Assembly (NCBI RefSeq): GCF_021555175.1
Contig: NZ_JAKGRW010000029.1
Span: 1-64,000 of the forward strand
From: Nocardioides alcanivorans
GTDB taxonomy: Bacteria > Actinomycetota > Actinomycetes > Propionibacteriales > Nocardioidaceae
Length of the DNA stretch: 64,000 bases
Direction of reading: 5' to 3'
This document shows positions 45,840-54,799 of this stretch, one piece after another. The translations under genes and the position numbers were made by a program. The notes beneath the pieces are model-generated. The model did no database searches. It saw only the letters and a list, made by a program, of their open reading frames with translations, and was not told the DNA's origin. Every line of letters begins with the position of its first letter. Position 1 is the first letter of the stretch.

Positions 45840-47324
45840 GTGGCACGTGTTGGCGGGGCGTTTGACGTGACGCCCCTCCTACGTCGCGGTCTGGGCGAGG
45901 TGTCCCTGTGGGGCCTGGCCGTGCTGTTGTGCGCCGCACTGCTGGTGGTGGCCCGCGACGAGGTCGTCTACATCGCGCTCGGCGTGATCACCGCGTTGGT
46001 CATCGCGGTGATCGTGGCACTGGGTCCCGAGAAGGCCGGTACGTCGTTCGTCGTGCTGGGCACGTTTGCCGCACCGATGAGCGCGCTCGTCGTTCCGGGC
46101 GCCACCTTCGTGACCGCGACCGACCTGCTCTACGCCATCGGATTCGTGCTGCTGCTGCCCACCATCCTGGGGCGGCACGTGGGAGTGCCTGCGGGCTTCT
46201 CCTTCTTTGCGATGGCGTGCCTCTTCATCGGAGTCATCGCCTCGCTGGCTGCCCCCGACGTGATGGGAAGCCTCAACTTCCAGCTGCGCTTCGTGGCCGG
46301 CGTGCTGATCGTGCCCCTGGTCTTCCTCGCCTGGCGGCCCTCCCTCCCCGTGGTGCAGGTGCTGGCTGGCGCCTACGTCGTGGGCACCGCCGTGAGCTTC
46401 CTGGGCGGCATCGCCCGGGGCGACCGGCCCGGCGGACGCTTCATCGGCTTCACCGAGCACCCCAACGTGTTGGGGCTGACCGGCCTCTTCGCGACCGGAC
46501 TCTGCGTCTTCCTCATCAGCCAGACGCGCAGGTCGCTGGCATGGGTGTGGCTCGGAGCGGGTGCGATGGGCCTGGGCGTCGTCTGGTTCTCCGGGTCGCG
46601 GGCCGCTCTGGTGGTCGCCGCGGTGATCGCGCTGCTCTTCCCCGTCGTCGAGAGGTCGGCCAAGGCGGCCGGATGGCTGCTCGGGTCGATCACCGTCGCG
46701 CTGGTCGCCGCGTCACAGATCCGGTTGGGCGGCGACTCGGCCCTGGACCGCCTCACCGGTGGCGGCTCGGCGTCGTACTCGGACGCCGAGCGCGAGCAGC
46801 TCTTCCACCGCTACTGGCAGGGTTTCCTCGACCAGCCCTTGCTGGGACACGGCTTCGAGGAGTCCGTGCTCGGTCACAACGTCTACCTGCAGATGGCCTA
46901 CTCGATGGGCGTCTTCGGTGCAATGGCGTTCATCGGCCTGATCGCCGTGGGTGCCCTGCAGCTGTTGGTGGCCCCGAAGCCGTGGAACCGACTGGCCTAT
47001 CCCCTCCTCAGCTATGCGCTGATCGCGCCGCTCACGAGCGTGGTGTGGGACCGCTACATCTGGGTGCCTGCGGCCCTTGCCTTCGTCGTTGCCGCGGACG
47101 TCGCACGGGTACGGGCCGGACTGCCCGGCGACCTGATCCCGCCGGACACCGTCGTCGAACCGGATGGGCCACGGGTTGCGGCCCGGCCGCACCCGGTGGC
47201 GTTCGTGCGGGGCGCCTGGACCGGACCGACCCGGATCGGCGCCCTTGCCGCCGCTGCCGCGCCCGCAGGCGGGAAGCGACGTGCCGACGTACCAGTCGAC
47301 GCCCCTTCACGGACGGACGACTGA
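45840..47324 (+). CDS. O-antigen ligase/polymerase-like membrane protein (Wzy/WaaL family)
   Basis: 494 residues with about eleven hydrophobic segments. The large loop contains GRFIGFTEHPNVLGLTGLF and later FLDQPLLGHGFEESVLGHNVYLQMAYSMG, which match the Wzy_C/O-antigen-ligase signature (GHG...HN). The C-terminal 80 residues are cytoplasmic and Pro/Ala-rich. Probably polymerises polysaccharide repeat units outside the membrane. Start GTG 45840, 23 nt after the kinase gene. Confidence 0.87.
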   Translation: MARVGGAFDVTPLLRRGLGEVSLWGLAVLLCAALLVVARDEVVYIALGVITALVIAVIVALGPEKAGTSFVVLGTFAAPMSALVVPGATFVTATDLLYAIGFVLLLPTILGRHVGVPAGFSFFAMACLFIGVIASLAAPDVMGSLNFQLRFVAGVLIVPLVFLAWRPSLPVVQVLAGAYVVGTAVSFLGGIARGDRPGGRFIGFTEHPNVLGLTGLFATGLCVFLISQTRRSLAWVWLGAGAMGLGVVWFSGSRAALVVAAVIALLFPVVERSAKAAGWLLGSITVALVAASQIRLGGDSALDRLTGGGSASYSDAEREQLFHRYWQGFLDQPLLGHGFEESVLGHNVYLQMAYSMGVFGAMAFIGLIAVGALQLLVAPKPWNRLAYPLLSYALIAPLTSVVWDRYIWVPAALAFVVAADVARVRAGLPGDLIPPDTVVEPDGPRVAARPHPVAFVRGAWTGPTRIGALAAAAAPAGGKRRADVPVDAPSRTDD

Positions 47325-47325
47325 C

Positions 47326-48575
47326 GTGCCCCGACTCCCCGCAGCGCTCGAACCGGCGTTTCCGCTCGTGAAGCGGACGCACCGGTTCGCGACCCGGCGT
47401 GTCGGTGGCGTGACTCGGGCAGTGGCCGGGGTGCGGACGGGCGCACGGACCGTGCCGACCCGTGGTTACGAGACCTCGCGGGAGACCGCCGCTGCCGAGC
47501 CGGAGCACGCACGGCTGCATCCGGGGATGCCGTCCGAGGTGGTGAGCCGACCGCGACCGGCCGGTATCCCCGAAGGACTGCCCTGGTGGGACGGCGTGCT
47601 CCGCGCGGACCTGCCCGAGCGCTACACCCTGGAGCTGAGCGGGGGTACCGTCGTCGGCAACTACGCCGCGCACCTCACCTCGGCAGGCAACCTCGACTTC
47701 GAGACGAGCCACTACTTCGACATCCACGGGTGGCGCGAGCACCCGATCTTCCTGCGGCCGCGGCTCCCCGAGGCGACGCACTTCCCCGGCACGCTGGTGT
47801 CGCTGGCGACGCGCGCGACCGGGGTGAACTACTACCACTTCGTGATGGACCTGCTGACCCGTTGGGCGACGCTGCAGGAATGCCTGCCGGGAGTGCAGGT
47901 CGACGCGATCTATGCCAACACGTCCACCCGTTTCGCCCGCGAGCTGCTGGAACTTGCCGGGCTCGGCGACGTACCGGTGATCGAGGCGACGAAGCACGCG
48001 AGTGTCCGCGCCGACCGCCTGCTTGTTCCCTCGCTGGCGAACGCGGGCCTCAAGGCGCCGCCTGCCCACACCGACTGGCTGCGGACGCGGCTGCCGGCCC
48101 GGGGCCGCGGAGCGCCGTGGATCTATGTGACACGCGGTTCGCGCCGCAACTCGCGGCGAGTGGCCAACGAGGCCGAGGTGCTGTCGGTGCTGGAGCCGCT
48201 CGGGTTCGAGGTGTTCGATCCGGGCGCCCACCCGGTGCAGCGCCAGATCGACGTCTTCGCCGGTGCCTCCGTGATCGTCGCTCCGCACGGCGCCGCATTG
48301 ACCAATCTCAACTTCTGCTCCCCGGGGTGCGGGTGCTCGAGCTCTTCGCGCCGCGCTACCTCAACGAAGGGATGTGGTCGATCCTCTCCAACATCCCCGA
48401 TGCACGCTATCGCTACCTCGTCGGTACGCCGCACGGGTCGCCCCGGAGCCGGAGCCGGAGCCGGGTCGCACGGCTCAGGGCGAACACCTCGGAGGTGAAG
48501 ATGAACCAGGTCTACGAGGACATCCAGGTCGATCTGGAGGAGCTCCAGGAGTCGTTGGACGCACTCCTCTCCTGA
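47326..48575 (+). CDS. Glycosyltransferase family 61-like (DUF563) protein (frameshifted)
   Basis: About 416 residues when repaired. The DUF563 signatures NYYHFVMDLLTRW and IVAPHGAALTNLNF are present, with YVTRGSRRNSRRVANE. A one-base deletion in the CCCC/GGGG tract 48320-48327 joins NFCSPG to VRVLELFAPRYLN. The C-terminus ends in a short coiled-coil-like stretch (VYEDIQVDLEELQESLD). Starts with GTG 47326 just after the polymerase stop. Donor and acceptor unknown. Confidence 0.85.
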
Positions 48576-48672
48576 CGCCGCGAAGCAGCGCGTCTTGCGC
48601 CCCGAAGTCACGCTCGTTGCGTCGACGGAGAGCCGTCACGCCGCAGCGGATGCGGAGTCGTCGCAAATGAGC

Positions 48673-48709
48673 GATCCCCGGCGCCTCCCGAAGGAGTACG
48701 CCGGGGATC
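48673..48709 (-). terminator. Hairpin downstream of the DUF1416 gene
   Basis: Perfect 10-bp inverted repeat GATCCCCGGC / GCCGGGGATC with a 17-nt loop, 18 nt beyond the DUF1416 stop and about 100 nt from the convergent GT61 stop. It can serve as a terminator for either strand. No strong U-tract. Confidence 0.65.
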
Positions 48710-48727
48710 AGCTCGAGCTGCGGCGGA

Positions 48728-49024
48728 TCAGATCGCGATGGCGACCTCGGCCACCTCGCCGACCGTGGCAACGACCTGACGGTCGACCGGGTCGGCCTTG
48801 GGGGCCAGGGTGCGCAGCGTCCACTCACCGTTGCCGGCGAAGAACCGGAAGTGACCGGTCGCCGAGGTGGGGACCTCGGCGGTGAACTCGCCGGTCTTGT
48901 CGAGCAGCCGCACGTAGGCGTTGCCGACCGGCTCACCGTCGCGGGTCACCTGACCCTGGACGACGGCCTCCTTGGCGACATTGACTCCGTCGAGCGACAG
49001 ACCGCCCTCAGTGGCACCGCACAT
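48728..49024 (-). CDS. DUF1416 protein
   Basis: 98 residues, complete, starting MCGATEGGLSLDGVN. It has a transthyretin-like/CNA-B beta-sandwich feel (VQGQVTRDGEPVGNAYVRLLD). In actinobacteria this family is almost always encoded right after a thiosulfate sulfurtransferase, as here (2 nt apart), so it is probably involved in sulfur handling; the activity is unknown. Confidence 0.92.
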   Translation of the reverse strand: MCGATEGGLSLDGVNVAKEAVVQGQVTRDGEPVGNAYVRLLDKTGEFTAEVPTSATGHFRFFAGNGEWTLRTLAPKADPVDRQVVATVGEVAEVAIAI

Positions 49025-49026
49025 GC

Positions 49027-49875
49027 TCAGGCCTCCCCGGGCTCGTCGCCCAGGACGACCGGCACGCCGACGAGGCTGCCGTACTCGGTCCAGGAACCGT
49101 CGTAGTTCTTCACGTTCTCGTGGCCCAGGAGCTCCTGGAGCACGAACCAGGTGAGCGAGGAGCGCTCACCGATGCGGCACAGGGCGATGGTGTCCTTGGA
49201 GTCGTCGAAGCCGACCTCGGCGTACAGCGCCTTGAGGTCCTCGTCCGACTTGAAGGTGCCGTCGTCGTTGGCGTTCTTGCTCCACGGAACGTTGACCGAG
49301 GTCGGGACGTGACCGGCACGCTGGGCCTGCTCCTGCGGGAGGTGGGCCGGGGCGAGCAGACGACCCGCGAACTCGTCGGGGCTGCGCACGTCGACGATGT
49401 TCTTGACGCCGATCGCGTCGACGACCTCGTCACGGAACGCGCGGATCGAGAGGTCCGGCTCCTGTGCGGTGTAGGAGGTCGCCGCGCGCGTCGGGAGTTC
49501 GTCGGTCAGCTCGCGGGAGTCGAGCTCCCACTTCTTGCGGCCGCCGTCGAGCAGCTTGACGTCCTGGTGGCCGTAGAGCTTGAAGTACCAGTAGGCGTAG
49601 GCAGCGAACCAGTTGTTGTTGCCGCCGTAGAGGATCACGGTGTCGTCGTTGCTGACGCCACGCTCGGAGAGCAGTGCCTCGAAGCCGGCCTTGTTGACGA
49701 AGTCACGACGGACCTGGTCCTGCAGGTCGGTGGTCCAGTCGAGCTTGATCGAGCCACGGATGTGGCCCTTGTCGTAGGCGGTGGTGTCCTCGTCGACCTC
49801 GATGACGACGATGCCGGGGGTGTTCAGGTTGTCCTCGACCCACTGGGCGCTGACGAGCACGTTCTCGCGGCTCAT
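49027..49875 (-). CDS. sseA: Thiosulfate/3-mercaptopyruvate sulfurtransferase
   Basis: 282-residue tandem rhodanese. The inactive N-terminal domain (VIEVDEDTTAYDKGHIRGS) is followed by a C-terminal domain with the catalytic loop LCRIGERSS, Cys being the persulfide acceptor. This corresponds to the actinobacterial CysA/SseA type linked to DUF1416. Start ATG 49875 behind AAGAGG. It transfers sulfane sulfur to cyanide or thiol acceptors. Confidence 0.94.
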   Translation of the reverse strand: MSRENVLVSAQWVEDNLNTPGIVVIEVDEDTTAYDKGHIRGSIKLDWTTDLQDQVRRDFVNKAGFEALLSERGVSNDDTVILYGGNNNWFAAYAYWYFKLYGHQDVKLLDGGRKKWELDSRELTDELPTRAATSYTAQEPDLSIRAFRDEVVDAIGVKNIVDVRSPDEFAGRLLAPAHLPQEQAQRAGHVPTSVNVPWSKNANDDGTFKSDEDLKALYAEVGFDDSKDTIALCRIGERSSLTWFVLQELLGHENVKNYDGSWTEYGSLVGVPVVLGDEPGEA

Positions 49876-49913
49876 GGTTCCTCTTTCCTTGTTACTGATG
49901 ACGTGTGTTGGGT

Positions 49914-50360
49914 TCAGCTGGCGGCGATCGGGCGGCGGGCGGTGAGCCGCTTGCCGATCAGATACATCTCGCAGCCCAGGCAGAAGCCGGTGACTGCGTT
50001 GAGGAGGGCGGCGACGAGCGCCAGTCCGACCGCGACCTGGCCGAGCAGGGTCGCCCCGGCCAGGAAGCCGATGAGGCCGACGACCGCGAAGACCAGCCCC
50101 ACCGACTGCGCGAACCGCGGCGGGCGCGGGTCCTCGAGTTCGGCCGGAGCGGCGAGCCGCGGGCGGATCGTCGTGCGGAAGATCCAGGACAGCGGGGTGC
50201 GCTGCACACCGGTGAGTGCACCCCACGCGAAGAGCACCGTCTGGACGGCCAACAGCACCGTCGCCTGCTTCTCGGGAAGCAGGAGTACGACGGCAAGCAC
50301 CACCGCGGTCACCGTTGCGGTGAAGCGCGGCCCACGTGGGTCGATGCCTTGGTTGCCCAT
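49914..50360 (-). CDS. DUF4395 membrane protein
   Basis: 148 residues, four hydrophobic segments, with the family CxxC motif GFCLGCEMYLIGKR near the C-terminus and IDPRGPRFTA at the N-terminus. DUF4395 proteins usually accompany thioredoxin-like or rhodanese proteins, consistent with the sulfurtransferase gene 38 nt downstream. Possibly a membrane thiol-redox component. Confidence 0.88.
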   Translation of the reverse strand: MGNQGIDPRGPRFTATVTAVVLAVVLLLPEKQATVLLAVQTVLFAWGALTGVQRTPLSWIFRTTIRPRLAAPAELEDPRPPRFAQSVGLVFAVVGLIGFLAGATLLGQVAVGLALVAALLNAVTGFCLGCEMYLIGKRLTARRPIAAS

Positions 50361-50656
50361 GTCCTTCTCCGGATGTCCTGGCCAGATGGTCTCCTCGCTG
50401 CCCTCCCAGGGGCACGGGCGTCCAGCGCTGACCGACCGAGAAGGTCGGTGGACCCAGCTTCTTCAGCGGGTCCGGAAATGCGGGGGACGTCCCGTCAGGA
50501 CATTCGACACAGCGCAGAGCGCACGCGGCAGTGATCCACCGCGCGGCGCTTCGTGAGCATGGTCGTGAACATGGAGGGAACGCTACCCGAGGGGGTTGCA
50601 GGCCCCGAAATCGTCATCCCGAAGTATGAGACAAGTGACCACTTCGTGAGATTGAC
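50361..50656. other. Intergenic region between polysaccharide and sulfur genes
   Basis: About 296 nt with no supported gene on either strand. It must hold the promoter of the DUF4395-sulfurtransferase-DUF1416 operon, but no convincing -10/-35 or operator stands out. Confidence 0.5.
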
Positions 50657-51649
50657 TCAGCCCTGGGCGACCGGAGCGACCCGTCCGCGAGCGGGTTCGC
50701 GGGGCGTCGGCACCCGGGCCGGGACGTCTCGGATGATCGACGGCACCGCCGTCGTCATGTGCGGGAGCACATCGGCCAGCGCCGGCTCCTGGTCGGGAGC
50801 GACGCTGGCCACCAGGCCGGGCAGTGACACCTGCGCGGCGAGCGCACCGGCAGCCGCAGGTGCCGCGCCGAAGACACCGGCAGATGCCGGGGACGGCACC
50901 GTGACAGCGGGGGCGAAGGCCGGCGTCGGCGCGTTGACCCGGGCGGGCGACGTACCGACGGGAGCCGCGGGCACCGAGACCGGAGCGGAGGCGCCGGTGT
51001 AGCGCTCGACCAGGGCGATGACCTCATCGGGCGCGAAGCCGCGACGCAGGCGGAGCACCACGAGGACCGTGTAGAGCAGGATCAGGAAGTCGAGGCGGAA
51101 CGAGTAGTTGCGCAGCGCGCCGCGGCAGTAGGCGCCCTCGAGCGCGAGCCGGTCCTCGTCGCAGAGGTAGTCGCGGCCGACCAACTGGGAGGGCCCGGTA
51201 AGGCCTGCGGGGGTCGCGAAGCGGTCCTCGGCGTCGGGGAACTCCTCGAGCAGACAGTCGACGACGTTCTGCGGAAGCGGTCGGTTGCCGACGATGCTCA
51301 TCTCACCGCGGAGCACGTGACGAAACTGCGGAAGCTCGGTGAGCGCGACCTTCTCGAGGAGTCGACCGATGCGGGTGTAGAGCGGCGAGGAGCTCGGGAT
51401 GTTGAGGAAGCGTGTCGAGCCGTCGACCGGCACCGTCTCGCGGTTGGCGATCTCGGCGGCGTTGCGCACCATCGTGCGGAACTTGACCACCTTGATCGGC
51501 GGGCCCGCGCTGACGCGGCGGGTGGACTTGTAGAAGACAGGCCGACCCTCGAGGACCAGCACGGCCAGCGCCGCCATCAGCACCGCTGGTAGCCAGACCA
51601 CGGCTGCGGCCAGAGTCACGAACAGGTCAAAGAAACGCTTCTTGCCCAC
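50657..51649 (-). CDS. Bacterial sugar transferase (priming glycosylphosphotransferase)
   Basis: 330 residues. One N-terminal membrane helix (FFDLFVTLAAAVVWLPAVLM) is followed by the family motifs KVVKFRTMVRNA, TRIGRLLEKVALTELPQF, GEMSIVGNRPLP and GLTGPSQLVGRDYLC. These transfer a sugar-1-phosphate to undecaprenyl phosphate to start repeat-unit synthesis. The last 110 or so residues are an unusual Ala/Pro/Val-rich extension not part of the catalytic domain. Start GTG 51649 (VGKKRFFDL), 16 nt after the SDR stop. Confidence 0.92.
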   Translation of the reverse strand: MGKKRFFDLFVTLAAAVVWLPAVLMAALAVLVLEGRPVFYKSTRRVSAGPPIKVVKFRTMVRNAAEIANRETVPVDGSTRFLNIPSSSPLYTRIGRLLEKVALTELPQFRHVLRGEMSIVGNRPLPQNVVDCLLEEFPDAEDRFATPAGLTGPSQLVGRDYLCDEDRLALEGAYCRGALRNYSFRLDFLILLYTVLVVLRLRRGFAPDEVIALVERYTGASAPVSVPAAPVGTSPARVNAPTPAFAPAVTVPSPASAGVFGAAPAAAGALAAQVSLPGLVASVAPDQEPALADVLPHMTTAVPSIIRDVPARVPTPREPARGRVAPVAQG

Positions 51650-51665
51650 CGGCCCTGCACACTCC

Positions 51666-52336
51666 TCAAGGTTGCTCGGAACCCCCGTCGCGCTGGGTCG
51701 CCGAGCCGACCAGCGCGCTCGAGGCGACACGTGCACCCCGAGCCAGCAACCACAGCCGCGCGTCCAGCCCTACTGCCCTGGTGTGCGGTCCTCTGTTGCT
51801 GGTCTGCTCAACGAGGGCCGCCATCTTTGGGTACGGCGTGTGCACGAAATCACGGAAAAATTTCTGTCCGGGTTCCACGAGTCGGCCCGGGTGGAGCACC
51901 GAGAGCCGGGCACCGCGTGCCGTGGTGAGCCTGCCGAGCCGGTCCTCGACCAGGTTCTTCCAACCGGCATAGTGGGCGCGCTCGCGCGTCGGAGCGAGGG
52001 CGAGCACGCTCGAGACGAGCACGACGCTGCTGCCGGAAGTGACGAGGTCACCGAGGGCCTGCAGTTCTCGCTCCACCACGGTCGGGTCCTCGACCCGGTC
52101 CCCGGACTGCACCGGGCCCAGCGCACAGACGTGGATCCGAGCTCCCTCGGGGACGTCGATGCTCGAGTCGGCGCGGATGATCTCGACGCCGGGGTCCGCA
52201 CCCCAGGAGGCGGCGAGGTCGTCGGCGTCACGCTGGTGGCGGGCGACCACCCAGACCCGGTCTCCCCTCCCCGCGTCCGGGCGACGAGCTCTCGCCCCAG
52301 TCGGGTCCGAGGGCCGACGACCACGACCGCAGTCAT
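51666..52336 (-). CDS. NAD(P)-binding SDR/epimerase-like protein (frameshifted)
   Basis: About 223 residues when joined across a one-base deletion in the C4 runs 52264-52272 (ELVARTRG to RGDRVWVVAR). The Rossmann start VVVVGPRTRLGREL and SSVVLVSSVLALAPTRERAHYAGWKNLVEDRL resemble extended SDRs, with a YxxxK-like YAGWK. Start overlaps the glycosyltransferase stop (ATGA). Probably modifies a nucleotide sugar or lipid-linked sugar. Confidence 0.75.
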
Positions 52337-53523
52337 CGACGTACGCCCTCGAGGATCTGCTCGAAGCGGTCGGCGATACCGGGGAGCGCGAACTCCTCCT
52401 CGGCCAGCCGACGAGCCCGATCGCCCAGCTCGTCGCGGCCGATCGGGTCGTGGGCGAGGTCGGCGAGCCAGTCGGCCGCAGCCGGAACGGAGTCCGGGTG
52501 CGGCGGCAGCACGAGACCACCGGCCTTCTCGACGAGGCCGGAGGCGAGGTTCTCGGCGGGCATCAGGCCCAGGACCGGACGCCCTGCGCAGAGATAGGAG
52601 AGCGTCTTGGAGGGCACCGAGAACGCACCTGCGTCCTGCTCGAGGAGGACCACGAGGGCATCGCCGGCGCCGAGCACCTCGGAGAGCCGCTCGTAGCGCT
52701 GGAACGGCAGGAGGGTGATCTCGATCCCGAGCCTGTCGGCCTCCTTCTGCAAGATGTCAGTGGCGGGCCCGGTGTTGACCACGACCAATCGGCAGTCTGC
52801 GCCGGCATCCTGCACGCCGCGGGCGAGTTGCACGAGGAGTTCGGGGTTGTGCTTGAGGCCGAGGGTCCCCGAATAGAGGAGGGTGAAGGTGTCCGTGAGG
52901 TGATGTTCCACAGCCCAGTCGTTCTTGCGCTCGACCGGGACGATCTCGTCGACGGGCGCCCAGTTGGGGATGACCGTGACCTTGCCGGCGGTGCCCCATT
53001 CCTCGTGCACGTCGACAAGCGAGTCCGCGATCGCCACGATCGCTGCTGCCCGCTGCGAGGTCCACCGCTCGGTGACGTCGAAGACCGAGGCGACCACCCG
53101 GAAGCCGCGGCCCAACTTCGCACCGGCGAAGGAGCGGATCGCGACGGCATAGACGTCTTGGTGCCAGAGCACCCACTTCCTGCGCATCAGCACCATGCCG
53201 AGTGCGAAGACCACGAGCGAGGGGATCTGCGCGTTGGAGAGCAGCGCGACCTCGGCATCCGTACGCCGCACCTGACGCAGCAGCGCGAAGCCCACGCGGA
53301 GTTCGACGAGCAGCCGTTTGAGGAAGCGATCCTTCTCGATCGGCTCGGTCGGGCCGACCGGATCGATCGTCAGCCGCTCGCCGGGCTCGGTCTCCAGCCT
53401 GCCCTTGCCCGAGAGCCAGCCAGGACAGTAGGAGTGCGTGACGTCGTGCCCCCGCTGGGCGAGCTCGCGTGAGAGCTCGACCTGGAACGGGTGGCCCGAG
53501 TAGTCGTGGACGAGGATGCGCAA
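52333..53523 (-). CDS. Glycosyltransferase family 4
   Basis: 396-residue GT-B glycosyltransferase. N-terminal MRILVHDYSGHPFQVELSRE; C-terminal nucleotide-sugar region LLYSGTLGLKHNPELLVQLA and the EX7E-type segment EQDAGAFSVPSKTLSYLCAGRPVLG are typical of GT4/WcaI-like enzymes. Adds a sugar to the lipid-linked repeat unit. Followed by the SDR gene with ATGA overlap; the upstream epimerase ends 27 nt before it. Confidence 0.92.
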   Translation of the reverse strand: MRILVHDYSGHPFQVELSRELAQRGHDVTHSYCPGWLSGKGRLETEPGERLTIDPVGPTEPIEKDRFLKRLLVELRVGFALLRQVRRTDAEVALLSNAQIPSLVVFALGMVLMRRKWVLWHQDVYAVAIRSFAGAKLGRGFRVVASVFDVTERWTSQRAAAIVAIADSLVDVHEEWGTAGKVTVIPNWAPVDEIVPVERKNDWAVEHHLTDTFTLLYSGTLGLKHNPELLVQLARGVQDAGADCRLVVVNTGPATDILQKEADRLGIEITLLPFQRYERLSEVLGAGDALVVLLEQDAGAFSVPSKTLSYLCAGRPVLGLMPAENLASGLVEKAGGLVLPPHPDSVPAAADWLADLAHDPIGRDELGDRARRLAEEEFALPGIADRFEQILEGVRR

Positions 53524-53550
53524 GGTCGTGGCCCGCCGGTCGCTGGTCGC

Positions 53551-54527
53551 TCAGCCGAGCGAGCGCTTGACCTCGTCGTAGACCCACTCGTAGGTCTTGG
53601 CGAGGCCGTCGGCGAGCGTGATCGACGGCGCCCAGCCGTAGGTGGCCTTGATCTGGGTGTTGTCGGAGTTGCGGCCGCGCACGCCCTGGGGCGCATCGAG
53701 CTGATAGCTGCGCTCGCAGCGGATCCCGGCGATCTCCTCGACGATCGAATAGAGCTGGTTGATGCTGACCAGCTCGTCGCTGCCCAGGTTGACCGGCTCG
53801 GCTGCGTCACCGCCCAAGATCATCTGGGAGCCCTTGAGGCAGTCATCGATGTACATGAACGAGCGGGTCTGCTCCCCGTCTCCCCAGATGTCGAGCTTGT
53901 GCTCGCCGGTGATGACGGCGGTGGCGATCTTGCGGCAGACGGCGGCGGGGGCCTTCTCGCGGCCCCCGTCCAGGTGCCGTTGGGCCCGTAGACGTTGTGA
54001 TAGCGGGCGATGCGGGTGGTGAGGCCGAAGTCCTCCTCGAAGTGACGACACATCCGCTCGGTGAAGAGCTTCTCCCAGCCGTAGCCGTCCTCCGGCATGG
54101 CGGGGTAGGCGTCGGACTCCTTGAGAGCGGTGATGTCGGTGTCGGTCTGCTTGTCGGCGGCGTAGACGCAGGCACTGGAGGAGTAGAAGTAGCGCTCGAC
54201 GTCGTGCTGCTTGGCCGCCTGGAGCATGTGGGTGCTGGTGAGCACGGTCAACATGCACAGAGCCTTGTTGTTCTCGATGAAGCCCATGCCGCCCATGTCA
54301 GCGGCGAGCATGTAGACCTGCTTGGCGCCCGCCGTGTGCTCGAGGGCGTTGTCGAGGAGCGAGAGGTCGGCGACCTGGTTCTCCGCGTCGGGGTGCACCT
54401 GGTACCACTCGTCGGTCGGCTTCACGTCGACCGAACGCACGGTCAACCCTTGGTTCAGCAGGTCGGCCACCAGGTGGCCCCCGATGAATCCGCCACCACC
54501 GGCCACGAGAACGTCGACGTCAGACAT
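53551..54527 (-). CDS. GDP-mannose 3,5-epimerase-like NAD-dependent epimerase (frameshifted)
   Basis: Extended SDR of about 326 residues. [15 protein letters not shown], the [11 protein letters not shown] segment, catalytic YGWEK and the stretch [20 protein letters not shown] then AAVCRKIA closely match GDP-mannose 3,5-epimerases. These interconvert GDP-D-mannose and GDP-L-galactose/gulose. A one-base deletion in the C5 run 53963-53967 divides the frame inside WTGGREKAP. Start ATG 54527 behind GGAGGAG. It lies divergently from the GDP-mannose 4,6-dehydratase gene, 272 nt apart. Confidence 0.86.
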
Positions 54528-54799
54528 CCGTGTGTGCTCCTCCGTGTCGCTGGCCGTTGCCCCACAGCAACGGTCCTGCCTGTGAGAACGAAAGGAGCTC
54601 CCGGGGGTCACGTATGGGACGTTTGACCCACAACTGTCGAGAGCGCCCCGATCAGTGCCGAGGACGCACAGTTGCAGCGAAACGGAGTCCACGACGTACG
54701 CCGCGGGTCGGGTGGCGCACCCACCCGGAGTTGGACACATGTCCACGTGGAGCGGACGCAGTGACCAACGCCGCGCCCACCCGGCTAGGGTTTGCCCTC

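Noticed and set aside
50553..51002. 149-residue Ala/Gly/Thr-rich plus-strand frame
   Set aside because: Mirror of the Ala/Pro-rich tail of the sugar transferase on the opposite strand; no independent support.
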